Shown: in pieces, positions 26,904 through 37,768 of the stretch
Numbering within the stretch: position 1 is the stretch's first letter
How the letters are laid out: each line of letters opens with the position of its first letter
Assembly: GCF_947495715.1 (NCBI RefSeq)
Contig: NZ_CANLZU010000025.1
Location: 1-44,802, forward strand
Direction of reading: 5' to 3'
Length of the DNA: 44,802 nt
Source of the DNA: an uncultured Oceanisphaera sp.
GTDB taxonomy: Bacteria; Pseudomonadota; Gammaproteobacteria; Enterobacterales; Aeromonadaceae
Program-made: the position numbers and the translations under genes
Notes under the pieces: model-generated
What the model saw: the letters and a program-made list of their open reading frames with translations, nothing else
What the model was told of the DNA's origin: nothing
The model's database searches: none

Positions 26904-27311
26904 TTCTAATGCCATTTATACCAACTTGGAAAACTAACTGTCACAGTAAAAGTCGAACGAAGGGTTCACTCCCTCGACACGCTGAACCGCATCCCTGCGA
27001 CGCTCAGCACATGACGTCCTGTCATGTGATGGTCGCTGGAGATGAACCCTTCATCCGCCTCTATGCTACAGAGTCACCTGTGGGACAATCTGCAGACAAC
27101 TCGGTGTTTAAGGAGAGGCAACAGAGATCGGCTCCCACGACCGTGAAATGCCATGGACGGCATTTCCGAGCCCCCATGGATGGGTTTATGGCGTGTCGTG
27201 GGAGCTGACTCTGTTTCCTCGAGTACCCTGTTTAAGAAACAGCGAATGTCATCCCCTAACGGCGTGTCGGAGAAGTGGGCCCTTTGGCCGATACGCCAAA
27301 GAACCCAACCT
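26904..27311. other. Intergenic repeat region between the DUF1338 gene and the lipoprotein
   Basis: No gene is seen. The interval holds copy 2 of the composite palindromic element (26985-27200) and an outer inverted repeat, with CAGAGATCGGCTCCCACGAC near 27122-27141 and its mismatched inverse GTCGTGGGAGCTGACTCTG at about 27195-27215. A further fragment ACGGCGTGTCGG at 27261-27272 is the start of another module A copy. A CTTTGGC/GGCCAAAG hairpin at 27289-27309 follows the lipoprotein stop. Confidence 0.55.
26985..27200 (-). repeat. Composite palindromic element, copy 2 (modules B and A, inverted)
   Basis: Module B (26985-27035) is an exact 51-base reverse complement of 23651-23701. Module A (about 27143-27200), read on the minus strand, begins GACACGCCATAAACCC and continues GGGGCTC, with a GAAATGCC/GGCATTTC hairpin. 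Order and spacing match copy 1 when reverse-complemented, so the pair is a true composite unit. Confidence 0.7.
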
Positions 27312-27455
27312 TTACCTTTGGTACAGATAAGCCCCGTCGGCACCACTCAGCAGACCCGGCCCTGCGGGTATTTCCCGTTCGCTGTGGTACTGCACCGGGG
27401 TTCCGCTACAGCCACCGAGTAACAGCAGTATCACCAGCATGATGCTTATTTTCAT
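27312..27455 (-). CDS. Small lipoprotein downstream of the porin
   Basis: A 47-aa frame with ATG at 27455 and TAA at 27312-27314. The N-terminus 'MKISIMLVILLLLGGCSG' is a lipoprotein signal with lipobox LGGC at residues 13-16, and the mature part has 'EIPAGPGLLSGADGAYLYQ'. It begins 9 bases after the porin stop codon in the same direction and has GGAG in its upstream region, so it is probably co-transcribed with the porin. It is a lipid-anchored small protein of unknown role, perhaps an outer-membrane accessory. Its small size makes it easy to miss. Confidence 0.7.
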   Translation of the reverse strand: MKISIMLVILLLLGGCSGTPVQYHSEREIPAGPGLLSGADGAYLYQR

Positions 27456-27463
27456 CACGACTC

Positions 27464-28696
27464 CTAAAACTTGATTCGGGCACCGGCAATAACCGCATCC
27501 ACCTCATCGAGGTTTTCTCCCGCCCGTTCCAGATCATAGTTGCGATAACCCACATAGAGTTCGGTCGCCCAGTTATCGACATTCTGTACCATCTGCACCC
27601 CGACCGACTTGGCCTTGTCGCTTCTCTCCTGGGCATGGTTGGCCACATGGTAGTCGGCAGAAAATGCGGTTTTACCGGCGTCAAACCACCGGTTTTGATA
27701 CCCCAGTTTACCGTATACAAAGTTGGGATCGAGTGACTCGCTGTCCCGCTCCCCCGCCGCCAGGGTGACACTCACCCCGCTGTTATGCAGGAAGGACGCC
27801 GAGCCGTTCACCTGACCGTCGTTGCTTTCCTGATCCGAATAGGCCACTGCCGCCGCCACAGTCCCCTGACTATACTCGGCGGCATAGGTCAGCGCCGTAT
27901 CCCAGGCACTGTCTTCCACCGCACTGGCCGCCAGTTTCACCCCGGCCATACTCGGGGTATCGTAGCGCAGACGGTTTTTCCGGCCCAGACCGTCCAGGTT
28001 GAGAAAGACGTCACCCACCCGGGTTGTGCTCAGGTTACCGGCGCCATTGCGGAATTTGATGCCGCCGGCAATATCGGCAGTAGAGGAATAACCCACCAAA
28101 GCGGTGCCGGACAAGTCCATTTCGGAGCTGTCTTCACTGGCGGTCCAGCCTTTACCCATCCACACCTTACCGAGCCGGTCGTGATCGAAATACACCTCCA
28201 GCCGGCGATCGGAAACACTGTCGCCACTGACCGCTTCGTTATCCTGGCTGACGCTGGCGGTTGAATTGGACTCCAATTGCACCTCGATGGCGGTCCCTAC
28301 TGTCAGCTCGGGGCTGACATCCCCTTCCCCGATCACCCTTAAGCGAGTGGAGGAGCTGTCGTTATCAACATGGTAGAGCTCGCTTTCTTCACCGTCATCC
28401 ACCACCAGCAGGGCCCTATTCACATGCCCGGACACAGACACTCGTATCTTGTCATTCCCCGAACTGACCACGGCCGGTGCCCTGGCCGAACTCATGGTCT
28501 CGGCTTTTGTTTCCGCCGCCCGGGCTCGCGCCTCGGCATTCTGTGTTTTGGTTTCAAGCTGATCGACCCGCTCAAGCAGGGTGCCAAGCTGGCGCTTGAG
28601 CTGCTCCAGTTCCTGTGCATCGGTCAGGGCTAATGCGGGCCCGCTGGCCATGGCGCAGACGATGGCCGTCGCCAATAGCGTTTTTTGATGGCTCAT
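27464..28696 (-). CDS. Outer membrane porin
   Basis: Encodes 410 aa. A signal peptide is visible (cleavage after 'SGPALA'), followed by a heptad-rich coiled-coil segment at about residues 27-70 ('AQELEQLKRQLGTLLERVDQLETKTQNAEARA'). The remainder is amphipathic beta-strand sequence with many alternating aromatic/charged positions, and the protein ends in aromatic Phe, the outer membrane insertion signal. This is the trimeric beta-barrel porin type with an N-terminal coiled-coil, as in anion- or dicarboxylate-type porins of marine gammaproteobacteria. Substrate unknown. A strong GAGAGGAG site precedes the ATG at 28696. Divergent from a LysR gene. Confidence 0.85.
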   Translation of the reverse strand: MSHQKTLLATAIVCAMASGPALALTDAQELEQLKRQLGTLLERVDQLETKTQNAEARARAAETKAETMSSARAPAVVSSGNDKIRVSVSGHVNRALLVVDDGEESELYHVDNDSSSTRLRVIGEGDVSPELTVGTAIEVQLESNSTASVSQDNEAVSGDSVSDRRLEVYFDHDRLGKVWMGKGWTASEDSSEMDLSGTALVGYSSTADIAGGIKFRNGAGNLSTTRVGDVFLNLDGLGRKNRLRYDTPSMAGVKLAASAVEDSAWDTALTYAAEYSQGTVAAAVAYSDQESNDGQVNGSASFLHNSGVSVTLAAGERDSESLDPNFVYGKLGYQNRWFDAGKTAFSADYHVANHAQERSDKAKSVGVQMVQNVDNWATELYVGYRNYDLERAGENLDEVDAVIAGARIKF

Positions 28697-29009
28697 GATG
28701 CTTCTCCTCTCGCTTCACTGCATTCCTGGATACAGACACCGTCACCCGATGGATAAGGCATCGTGTTATGAAGGTGTTGAACGAGGCAGTAGATAGCAGA
28801 GTGATTCATCCTTTATAAACGATATCCCTCCCTGGAGTTGGTCACTTTTTGAACAACACCTTGTCGTTAACTTTAGTCAAGTTCAGCTTGAAGCACCATG
28901 CGGCACCGCGAAGGAAAGGCTCGCCGTCGCCCCTGGCTGTTGACGGTCGGCTTCCCACCGATACTCAAGCGATCATGACAGGAGTATACTGGCGACCTGT
29001 TTTCTATCG
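28697..29009. promoter_or_regulatory. Divergent promoter region of porin and LysR gene
   Basis: A 313-base non-coding interval between divergent genes. A TATACT at 28985-28990 is a likely -10 for the LysR gene. Minus-strand TATAAA near 28815 is a candidate -10 for the porin. No operator was identified with confidence. Confidence 0.35.
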
Positions 29010-29933
29010 ATGAACGGATTCATGCGCTATCTACCTTCCATCGCGGCCATGCAGTGCTTTGAAGCTGCCGCCAGACACCTTAGCTTTACCCGGGCGGCCG
29101 ACGAGCTCAGCCTGACCCAGAGTGCGGTCAGCAAACAGGTGGCTCAACTGGAATCGTTCCTTAGTCGCAAGCTGTTTCGGCGGGTGCGGCGTTCCCTGTG
29201 TCTGACCCCCGAAGGCGCCATCTACATCGGTGAAGTGCGCAAAATCCTGGCCCAGCTGGAAATGTCGTCCCAGTACGTCATGTCCTACAACAATCACCTC
29301 GATGTGCTCAAGATAGCGACGTTGCCCACCTTCGGCAGCCGCTGGCTGGCGCCGCAGCTGAGCGCCTTTCTCGACGCTCATCCCCATATCAGCCTGGACT
29401 GCTGTGAACAGGTGGAGCCTTTCGATCTCGACAAGGAAGGCATCGACATCGCCTTTTTCTACGGCCACGGCAGCTGGCCCGGCCTGGAATGTCACCGCCT
29501 GTTTGACGAAGAAGTGGTGCCCGTTTGCGCGCCATCGTTGCTCGACGGCCAGGCACCGGACTCGCCACTGGATCTGACCCGGTATCGGTTGCTGCACCTG
29601 TCGACCCGGCCGCAGGCCTGGCACGACTGGTTTGCCTCCCAGAGCCTGACCACCGAGCACAGCTATCAGGGTAATCGCTTCGAAACCTTTCATATGTTGA
29701 TCCGCGCCACCATGGCCGGTACCGGCATCGCCCTGCTGCCGCGATTTTTGATTGAAGACGAGTTGTCGCGTGGCGAGCTGCTCATGCCCTGGCCCCATAC
29801 CCTGCTCAGCGCCAACGGCTATTATCTGGCTTATCCCGAGCGACTCGGCGAGGTAGAAAAAGTCCGGCTCTTTGCCGACCACTTGCTGCACAGTGTCGGC
29901 GAGCGGCAGATTCCACCAATAAGACATGAATAA
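29010..29933 (+). CDS. LysR-family transcriptional regulator (GcvA-like)
   Basis: Encodes 307 aa; an ATG four codons in is an alternative start. The helix-turn-helix is 'LPSIAAMQCFEAAARHLSFTRAADELSLTQSAVSKQVAQLESFLSRKLFRR', characteristic of the GcvA/AmpR branch. The effector domain follows from about residue 90 with 'LKIATLPTFGSRWLAPQLSAFLDAHPHISLD'. It is divergent from the porin gene and might control it or an unlinked pathway. Downstream is the his leader region; no link is apparent. Confidence 0.87.
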   Translation: MNGFMRYLPSIAAMQCFEAAARHLSFTRAADELSLTQSAVSKQVAQLESFLSRKLFRRVRRSLCLTPEGAIYIGEVRKILAQLEMSSQYVMSYNNHLDVLKIATLPTFGSRWLAPQLSAFLDAHPHISLDCCEQVEPFDLDKEGIDIAFFYGHGSWPGLECHRLFDEEVVPVCAPSLLDGQAPDSPLDLTRYRLLHLSTRPQAWHDWFASQSLTTEHSYQGNRFETFHMLIRATMAGTGIALLPRFLIEDELSRGELLMPWPHTLLSANGYYLAYPERLGEVEKVRLFADHLLHSVGERQIPPIRHE

Positions 29934-30121
29934 TTATTTATATTTTCTGCAATAAACAAAATTCCCCCTATAGTCCACCAGCGTTCCACCTGAGTCAGAC
30001 AGCCGACTCGGTGCCGGTCATCATAGAGCTCCAAAGTTTCTTGCAAACCGGGGTTGGCAAAACCGGTTCGGCTTGCTAAGGTGGCCGCAGACCTCAAGAG
30101 ATATACGGGCCAACCCTTATT

Positions 30122-30166
30122 ATGAACTTCCTGCACAACGCCAAGCACCATCATCATCCCGACTAG
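30122..30166 (+). CDS. hisL: his operon leader peptide
   Basis: A 14-codon frame reading MNFLHNAKHHHHPD, with four consecutive His codons and a fifth earlier. When charged histidyl-tRNA is scarce, the ribosome stalls on these codons and blocks the downstream attenuator. It lies 63 bases before the terminator stem and 190 before hisG. Confidence 0.92.
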   Translation: MNFLHNAKHHHHPD

Positions 30167-30183
30167 GCTTTCAGAATTTTATT

Positions 30184-30264
30184 CTGGAAGGCCTATCCCT
30201 TGGCGGCTTCCAGCAGGACAGAACTCCTAAACCCTCGGAAGCAACTGCTCCGAGGGTTTTTTCG
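30184..30264 (+). terminator. his attenuator (anti-terminator and terminator stems)
   Basis: The terminator is AAACCCTCGGA/TCCGAGGGTTT (30229-30262) followed by T residues. An upstream CTGGAAG/CTTCCAG pair (30184-30212) is a candidate alternative stem. Downstream of the His-rich leader peptide, this fits classical histidine attenuation. Confidence 0.88.
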
Positions 30265-30311
30265 TTTTACGTGATTTACAGACTTTATTTACTGACAGGG
30301 AATACAACATC

Positions 30312-31214
30312 ATGACACTGGATCAAAATCGTCTTCGCATCGCCATTCAAAAATCCGGCCGCCTCAGCACCGAGTGCCAGAAGCTGCTCAAGGGCTGTGG
30401 CGTCAAACTCAACCTGCGTGAACAGCGTCTGATTGCCCACGCCGAAAACATGCCCATCGATCTGCTGCTGGTGCGCGATGACGACATTCCCGGTCTGGTG
30501 ATGGACGGCGTGGTCGACCTGGGTGTGGTCGGTGAAAACGTGCTGGAAGAAACCCTGATGGAGCGCCAGGCCCAGGGCGAAAGCGCGGAATACAGCGAAC
30601 TCAAGCGGCTCGACTTCGGCGGCTGCCGACTGTCGCTGGCGGTGGCTCAGGAGTTTGATTACCAGGGCCCGCAAAGCCTGGAAGGCAAGCGCATCGCCAC
30701 TTCCTACCCCTGGTTACTCAAGCGCTACATGGACAGTCAGGGCGTAAAATTCAAGAGCGTGATGCTGAACGGCTCGGTCGAAGTGGCGCCCCGCGCCGGT
30801 GTGGCCGACGCCATCTGCGATCTGGTGTCTACCGGTGCGACGCTGGAGGCCAATGGCCTGGTCGAAACCGATGTCATCTTCCGCTCCAAGGCGGTGTTGA
30901 TTCAAAGCGCCAACGTGCTGCCGACTGCCAAGCAACAGGTGATCGACAAGCTGCTGCCGCGTATTCAGGGTCTGCAACAGGCGCGCGAAAGCAAATACAT
31001 CATGCTGCACGCCCCCAAGGATCGCCTGGAAGCGGTGATCGATCTGCTGCCCGGTGCCGAGCGCCCCACCATCATGCAACTGGCCGGCGAAAGCAACCAG
31101 GTGGCCATTCACATGGTCAGCAGCGAAGACATGTTCTGGGAAACCATGGAAGGTCTCAAGGCACTGGGTGCCTCTTCCATTCTGGTGCTGCCCATCGAGA
31201 AGATGATGGAGTAA
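30312..31214 (+). CDS. hisG: ATP phosphoribosyltransferase
   Basis: Encodes 300 aa, the long form with a C-terminal regulatory ACT-like domain. It catalyses the first step of histidine biosynthesis, joining ATP and PRPP. Motifs include '[12 protein letters not shown]' at the start, '[15 protein letters not shown]' and the PRPP-binding '[16 protein letters not shown]'-like segment ([14 protein letters not shown]). The C-terminal 75 residues carry the His-feedback domain. First structural gene after the attenuator. Confidence 0.97.
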   Translation: MTLDQNRLRIAIQKSGRLSTECQKLLKGCGVKLNLREQRLIAHAENMPIDLLLVRDDDIPGLVMDGVVDLGVVGENVLEETLMERQAQGESAEYSELKRLDFGGCRLSLAVAQEFDYQGPQSLEGKRIATSYPWLLKRYMDSQGVKFKSVMLNGSVEVAPRAGVADAICDLVSTGATLEANGLVETDVIFRSKAVLIQSANVLPTAKQQVIDKLLPRIQGLQQARESKYIMLHAPKDRLEAVIDLLPGAERPTIMQLAGESNQVAIHMVSSEDMFWETMEGLKALGASSILVLPIEKMME

Positions 31215-31217
31215 GGC

Positions 31218-32510
31218 ATGAATATTCTCGACTGGAATACACTGAGCACCACCGAGCAGACCGAGATGTTACGTCGCCCCGCCCTGGCGCAGGGCGGGCG
31301 CGAAGCCCAGGTGGCCGACATTATTGCAAAAGTACGCCAGGGCGGTGACGCCGCCCTGATGGAGCTGACCCGCACCCTGGACCGCGCCGAACGCAGCACA
31401 CTGCAGTTGTCGGAGCAGGAAATCGAGGCCGCCGCCGATCGCGTGAGTGACGAGCTGAAGGCCGCCATCGAGCTGGCCATCATCAACATCGAGACCTTTC
31501 ACCGCGCCCAGCTACCGACGCCTATCGCGCTGGATACCAGCCCGGGCGTGCGCTGCGAGCTGCACTTTCAACCGATAGAAAAGGTCGGCCTCTATGTGCC
31601 CGGCGGCAGTGCGCCCCTGGTGTCGACCGTGATGATGCTGGCCATTCCGGCCCGTCTGGCCGGCTGCGAGCGGGTGGTGCTGTGCTCGCCGCCCCCGATC
31701 AACGACGCCATCGTCTATACCGCCCGCCGCTGTGGCGTGGACGCCATCTATACCCTGGGCGGTGCCCAGGCGGTGGCGGCCATGGCCTACGGCAGCGAGA
31801 GCGTCACCAAGGTCGACAAGATTTTCGGCCCCGGCAATGCCTGGGTAACCGAAGCCAAACAGCAGGTGTCGTCGGACGTGGACGGTGCCGCCATCGACAT
31901 GCCCGCCGGCCCTTCCGAAGTGCTGGTAATCGCCGACGACACCGCAAATGCCGACTTTATCGCCTCGGATCTGCTGTCTCAGGCCGAGCACGGCCCCGAC
32001 TCTCAGGTGATACTGGTGACGCCGAGCAAGGCGCTGGCCGACGCGGTCAACGCCGCGCTGGAGCAACAGCTGGCACAACTGTCTCGTGCCGATATCGCCC
32101 GGCAGGCATTGAGCGAGAGCCGTACCTTTATCTGTGACGATCTGGCGCAGGCCGTGGCAATTTCCAACGCCTATGCCCCCGAACACCTGATAGTGCAAAC
32201 CGCCGAGCCTCGCGCCCTGCTGCCGGACCTGAAGAATGCCGGATCGATTTTCCTCGGTGCCTGGACGCCGGAGTCGGTCGGTGATTACGCCAGCGGCACC
32301 AATCACACCCTGCCGACCTATGGCTATTCGCGCACCTATTCCAGCCTGGGGCTGGCCGATTACCAGCGCCGCTTCACGGTACAGGAACTGACCCCGGCCG
32401 GGCTGCGTGCCATCGGCCCGGCGGTCGAGTTGCTGGCGGCGACCGAAACCCTGGATGCCCACAAGAATGCGGTGAGCCTGCGGCTTGCCAAACTGGAGAA
32501 GCAAGCATGA
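31218..32510 (+). CDS. hisD: Histidinol dehydrogenase
   Basis: Encodes 430 aa. It oxidises L-histidinol to histidine in two NAD steps. The zinc- and substrate-binding residues lie in '[13 protein letters not shown]' and '[19 protein letters not shown]', and '[14 protein letters not shown]' is a family hallmark. It starts four bases after hisG and overlaps hisC by four bases (ATGA), implying coupled translation. Confidence 0.97.
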   Translation: MNILDWNTLSTTEQTEMLRRPALAQGGREAQVADIIAKVRQGGDAALMELTRTLDRAERSTLQLSEQEIEAAADRVSDELKAAIELAIINIETFHRAQLPTPIALDTSPGVRCELHFQPIEKVGLYVPGGSAPLVSTVMMLAIPARLAGCERVVLCSPPPINDAIVYTARRCGVDAIYTLGGAQAVAAMAYGSESVTKVDKIFGPGNAWVTEAKQQVSSDVDGAAIDMPAGPSEVLVIADDTANADFIASDLLSQAEHGPDSQVILVTPSKALADAVNAALEQQLAQLSRADIARQALSESRTFICDDLAQAVAISNAYAPEHLIVQTAEPRALLPDLKNAGSIFLGAWTPESVGDYASGTNHTLPTYGYSRTYSSLGLADYQRRFTVQELTPAGLRAIGPAVELLAATETLDAHKNAVSLRLAKLEKQA

Positions 32511-33565
32511 GCATCACCCAACTGGCCCGCACCCAGGTGCAGGCCCTGACGCCTTACCAGTCGGCCCGGCGCATCGGCGGCCAGGGCCACATCTGGCTCA
32601 ACGCCAACGAAGCGGCCGACAGCGGTGAATACCGCCTCGATTGTTCGCGGCTGAACCGCTACCCCGAGTGCCAGCCACCGCAGGTCGTCAATGCCTATGC
32701 GGCCTACGCCGGAGTTGAACCCGAGCAACTGCTGGTGACCCGCGGCGGTGACGAAGGCATAGAGCTGCTGATCCGTACTTTCTGCGAGCCGGGCCAGGAC
32801 AATATCCTGATCTGCACGCCCACCTACGGCATGTACGCCATCAGCGCCGAAACCAACGGCGTGGGCATCATAGAGGTGCCGCTGAACAGCGACCGCCAGC
32901 CCGACTTTGACGGCATCATCAAACAGCTGGACCAGGTCAAACTGGTGTTTCTGTGCTCGCCCAACAACCCCACCGGCGATCTGGTGAACAGCGCCGGACT
33001 GTTGCGCCTGCTCGACGCCGCCAAAGACCGCGCCCTGGTGGTGGTGGACGAGGCCTATATCGAGTTCTGCCCCGAGTTCACTCAAGCCGGACTGCTGGCC
33101 GATTATCCGCAGCTGGTGCTGATCCGCACCCTGTCCAAGGCCTTTGGTCTGGCCGGCATTCGCTGTGGTTTCACCCTGGCCAACCCCGAGGTCATCGGTC
33201 TGCTATTGAAGGTCATCGCCCCCTACCCCATTCCCGAGCCGGTGGCCCAGATTGCCGCCCAGGCGCTAAGCGAGCCGGGTCTGGCCACCATGCGTGGGCG
33301 AGTAGCCGACATCAACGCGCTCAAGGCAACCCTCGCCGAACAGTTACGTCAGAACGCCCAGGTAAAAGAGGTGTTCGCCGCCAACGGCAACTATGTGCTG
33401 GTGCGTTTCACGCCCGGCACCCAGCTCTTTGCCCGCATGAGCAAGGCCGGTATTATATTGCGCGACTTTGCCAGCAAGCCGGGGCTTTCCGACTGCATTC
33501 GAATCACCATCGGCAACCAGGCCGAAATGGACGCGGTACTTCAGGTACTGCAACAGGAGCAATAA
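32507..33565 (+). CDS. hisC: Histidinol-phosphate aminotransferase
   Basis: Encodes 352 aa, a fold-type I PLP enzyme. The lysine that binds PLP is in '[18 protein letters not shown]', with '[10 protein letters not shown]' and 'VVDEAYIEF' as other active-site motifs. It transaminates imidazole acetol phosphate to histidinol phosphate. Its stop codon is directly followed by the hisB GTG. Confidence 0.97.
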   Translation: MSITQLARTQVQALTPYQSARRIGGQGHIWLNANEAADSGEYRLDCSRLNRYPECQPPQVVNAYAAYAGVEPEQLLVTRGGDEGIELLIRTFCEPGQDNILICTPTYGMYAISAETNGVGIIEVPLNSDRQPDFDGIIKQLDQVKLVFLCSPNNPTGDLVNSAGLLRLLDAAKDRALVVVDEAYIEFCPEFTQAGLLADYPQLVLIRTLSKAFGLAGIRCGFTLANPEVIGLLLKVIAPYPIPEPVAQIAAQALSEPGLATMRGRVADINALKATLAEQLRQNAQVKEVFAANGNYVLVRFTPGTQLFARMSKAGIILRDFASKPGLSDCIRITIGNQAEMDAVLQVLQQEQ

Positions 33566-34651
33566 GTGACTAAGGAACGTATCTTATTTATCGACCGCGA
33601 CGGCACCATGGTAGAAGAGCCGGCGGTAGACAAGCAGCTGGACCGGCTGGACAAGCTGGCCTTTTTGCCCGGCGTGATCCCGGCCCTGCTAAAGTTGCAG
33701 GACGCCGGCTACAAGCTGGTGATGGTGACCAACCAGGACGGCCTGGGTACCGACAGCTTTCCGCAAGCCGACTTTGACGCACCACACAACCTGATGATGC
33801 AGATCCTGGAATCTCAGGGCGTGAACTTTCAGGACGTGCTGATCTGCCCCCACTTTCAGCACGACGACTGCGCCTGCCGCAAGCCGCGTCTGGGCCTGGT
33901 AAAAGACTATCTGCAGGCCGGCCGCATCGACTTTACCGACTCCTGGGTGATCGGCGATCGCCAGACCGACATGCAACTGGCCGAAAACATGGGCCTGCCG
34001 GGTCTGCATTACGGTCACGGTGACGTAGCTCATGAGAAGCTGGGCTGGTCCGAGATAGTGGCGCGCCTGCTGAGCCGCGGCCGTACCGCCGAGGTGACCC
34101 GCACCACCAGGGAAACCGACATTCGCATCGCACTGGATCTGGACACCCAGGGCGGCAACCGGATTAACACCGGGCTGCACTTCTTTGACCACATGCTGGA
34201 TCAGATTGCCACCCACGGTGGTTTTCAGCTGACTGTGGCGGTGGATGGCGATCTGCATATCGACGATCACCACACGGTGGAAGACACCGCCCTGGCACTG
34301 GGCGAAGCGCTGCGCAAGGCGCTGGGCAACAAGCGCGGCATCGGCCGGTTCGGCTTTGTGCTGCCGATGGACGAATGCGAAGCCGCCGTCACCCTGGACC
34401 TGTCCGGTCGCCCTTACATGAAGTTTGAAGGCGACTTCCGGCAAGACAAGGCCGGCGATCTGTCGGTGGAAATGGTGCCGCACTTCTTCCGCAGCCTGAG
34501 CGACAGCCTGGCCGCCAATATTCACCTCAAGGTCACCGGCCACAACACCCACCACATGGTGGAAAGCGTGTTCAAGGGCTTCGGCCGCGCCCTGCGCCAG
34601 GCCATCAAGGTGGAAGGCAATGAACTGCCCTCCAGCAAGGGGGTCCTGTGA
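33566..34651 (+). CDS. hisB: Bifunctional histidinol-phosphatase / imidazoleglycerol-phosphate dehydratase
   Basis: Encodes 361 aa, starting at GTG with no spacer after hisC. The N-terminal HAD phosphatase has the DxD in '[13 protein letters not shown]' and zinc cysteines in '[15 protein letters not shown]'. The C-terminal IGP dehydratase has '[16 protein letters not shown]' and 'HNTHHMVES'. The bifunctional arrangement is typical of enterobacteria and relatives. The stop overlaps the hisH GTG. Confidence 0.97.
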   Translation: MTKERILFIDRDGTMVEEPAVDKQLDRLDKLAFLPGVIPALLKLQDAGYKLVMVTNQDGLGTDSFPQADFDAPHNLMMQILESQGVNFQDVLICPHFQHDDCACRKPRLGLVKDYLQAGRIDFTDSWVIGDRQTDMQLAENMGLPGLHYGHGDVAHEKLGWSEIVARLLSRGRTAEVTRTTRETDIRIALDLDTQGGNRINTGLHFFDHMLDQIATHGGFQLTVAVDGDLHIDDHHTVEDTALALGEALRKALGNKRGIGRFGFVLPMDECEAAVTLDLSGRPYMKFEGDFRQDKAGDLSVEMVPHFFRSLSDSLAANIHLKVTGHNTHHMVESVFKGFGRALRQAIKVEGNELPSSKGVL

Positions 34652-35250
34652 GTTCTTCTATCAACGTCGTCATTATCGATACCGGCTGCGCCAATCTGTC
34701 GTCGGTGCGCTATGCCATCGAACGACTGGGTTACGACGTCACCGTCAGCCGCGATCCGGCCGTGGTGCTGGCCGCCGACAAACTGCTGCTGCCCGGTGTG
34801 GGCACCGCCAAAGAGGCGATGAAAAACCTGCAGGAGCGCAACCTGATCGAGCTTATCAATCAGCTGCAGCAGCCGGTGCTGGGTATCTGCCTTGGCATGC
34901 AGATGCTGGTGAAGCATTCTGCAGAAGGGGACGTCGACTGCCTCGGCAAAATCGACGCCGACTGCGCCCACATGGAAAGCAGCGAGGGCATTCGCCTGCC
35001 GCACATGGGCTGGAACCAAATCACCCCCATGCCGGGACACCCCTTGTTCAAGGACATTCCCGAAGGCAGCTTCTTCTACTTCGTGCATTCCTATGCGGTA
35101 CCGGCCGGCGAATACACCCTGGCATCGAGCCGGCATGGCCAGACCTTCAGCGCCGCCATCGGCCAGGCCAACTTCTTTGGTGTGCAATTCCACCCGGAGC
35201 GCTCCGGTGCCGCCGGTGCCCAACTGCTGAAAAACTTTCTGGAGCTGTAA
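34648..35250 (+). CDS. hisH: Imidazole glycerol phosphate synthase glutaminase subunit
   Basis: Encodes 200 aa from a GTG that overlaps the hisB stop by four bases. The class I glutaminase nucleophile is in 'GICLGMQML', and the catalytic His and Glu are in '[10 protein letters not shown]'. It supplies ammonia to HisF in the IGP synthase complex. Confidence 0.97.
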   Translation: MSSSINVVIIDTGCANLSSVRYAIERLGYDVTVSRDPAVVLAADKLLLPGVGTAKEAMKNLQERNLIELINQLQQPVLGICLGMQMLVKHSAEGDVDCLGKIDADCAHMESSEGIRLPHMGWNQITPMPGHPLFKDIPEGSFFYFVHSYAVPAGEYTLASSRHGQTFSAAIGQANFFGVQFHPERSGAAGAQLLKNFLEL

Positions 35251-36735
<1,485 letters not shown>

Positions 36736-36743
<8 letters not shown>

Positions 36744-37359
36744 TAATAAAGCATTTGATGCCGGCAAGCTGGACTGGGACAAGGTAGATGGCCTGATGCC
36801 CACCGTGGTGCAGGATTGCCACAGCGGCCGGGTACTGATGCTCGGCTACATGAACAAGGACGCCCTGGCCAAAACCCTGGAAACCCGCCAGGTCACCTTC
36901 TTCAGCCGCACCAAGAACCGGCTGTGGACCAAGGGCGAAAGCTCCGGCCATGTGCTGCAGCTCAAGGACATCAGCACCGACTGCGACAACGACACCCTGC
37001 TGGCGATAGTAGAGCCGGTCGGCCCCACCTGCCACCTGGGCAATGTGTCCTGCTTTAACGAGCAACAGGTGCCCGATCTGACCTTTATCGCCGAGCTTGA
37101 AGCTGTAATTGCCGGGCGCAAGGGCGCCGATCCCAAATCCAGCTACACCGCCAGTCTGTACGCCAGCGGCACCAAGCGCATCGCCCAGAAAGTGGGTGAA
37201 GAAGGGGTGGAAACCGCCCTCGCCGCCACCGTGCACGACCATGACGAGCTGGTGTGCGAGTCCGCCGACCTGCTCTATCACCTGACGGTGCTGCTGCAGC
37301 AGGAAGGCCTGCAACTGAGCGACGTGGTCGCCAAACTGCAGGAACGACACAGCAAATAA
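36736..37359 (+). CDS. hisI: Bifunctional phosphoribosyl-AMP cyclohydrolase / phosphoribosyl-ATP diphosphatase
   Basis: Encodes 207 aa from a GTG overlapping hisF by eight bases. The cyclohydrolase part has zinc and magnesium ligands in 'TDCDNDTLL' and '[11 protein letters not shown]'; the C-terminal HisE domain has '[17 protein letters not shown]' and 'ESADLLYHL'. It catalyses steps 2 and 3 of the pathway. Last gene of the operon, followed by a terminator. Confidence 0.97.
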
Positions 37360-37363
37360 ACGC

Positions 37364-37394
37364 AAAAGGCGGGCAAAAGCCCGCCTTTTCTTTA
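37364..37394 (+). terminator. his operon terminator
   Basis: Stem AAGGCGGGC/GCCCGCCTT with an AAAA loop followed by TTCTTT. It begins five bases after the hisI stop. Confidence 0.92.
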
Positions 37395-37768
37395 TCATGC
37401 CGATTTACATTGCCGAACATGCATGCGCCCTCTGCAGGCCCCAATTTATTGGGGCAAATACGCTTACAGACAGAATACCCCTAGCTGCCGCTTTAGCTGG
37501 CAGGGCCTGCGCAGCAGGCCAACATGCCCCGCACGCCCAAACACCTCGGCTGCCCGGTCTCTCTTTGCCGTCATTCTCGCGACCCTTCCTTTGTCATTCT
37601 CGCGAAGGCGGGAATCCATTTGCGATCTATCACAAACAATACAAACCCGCAGATACCGCTCAACATCATCAGCCAACACCAAACAACGGAACGCAGCTCA
37701 CGAACAGTTACAATCAACTTCGCGCAGCAAAACTTTATGTAAAATACAAGAGCCACACTTGCCCGGCC
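37395..37768. repeat. Repeat-rich interval between his operon and carboxypeptidase
   Basis: No gene is visible. Several hairpins lie in series: CCCCAATTTATTGGGG (37439-37454), CTGCC/GGCAG (37484-37503) and CCTGCGCAGCAGG (37506-37518). At 37570-37618 are two copies of GTCATTCTCGCG, the second continuing as GAAGGCGGGAATCC, a common dispersed palindromic repeat (arms of GCG..AAGGCGGGAAT type). The rest is unassigned. It follows the his terminator and precedes the minus-strand carboxypeptidase stop. Confidence 0.6.

Larger units (their letters stand above)
29934..30311 (+). promoter_or_regulatory. his operon promoter and leader region
   Basis: The interval between the LysR gene and hisG carries the leader peptide and attenuator listed separately. 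A promoter candidate is TTGGCA at 30054-30059 and TAAGGT at 30077-30082 with a 17-base spacer. Before it, 29960-30050 shows nothing I can name. Confidence 0.5.

Noticed and set aside
26904-27311. Possible CRISPR or tandem array
   Set aside because: Repeats are palindromic modules in low copy, not regularly spaced direct repeats with unique spacers.
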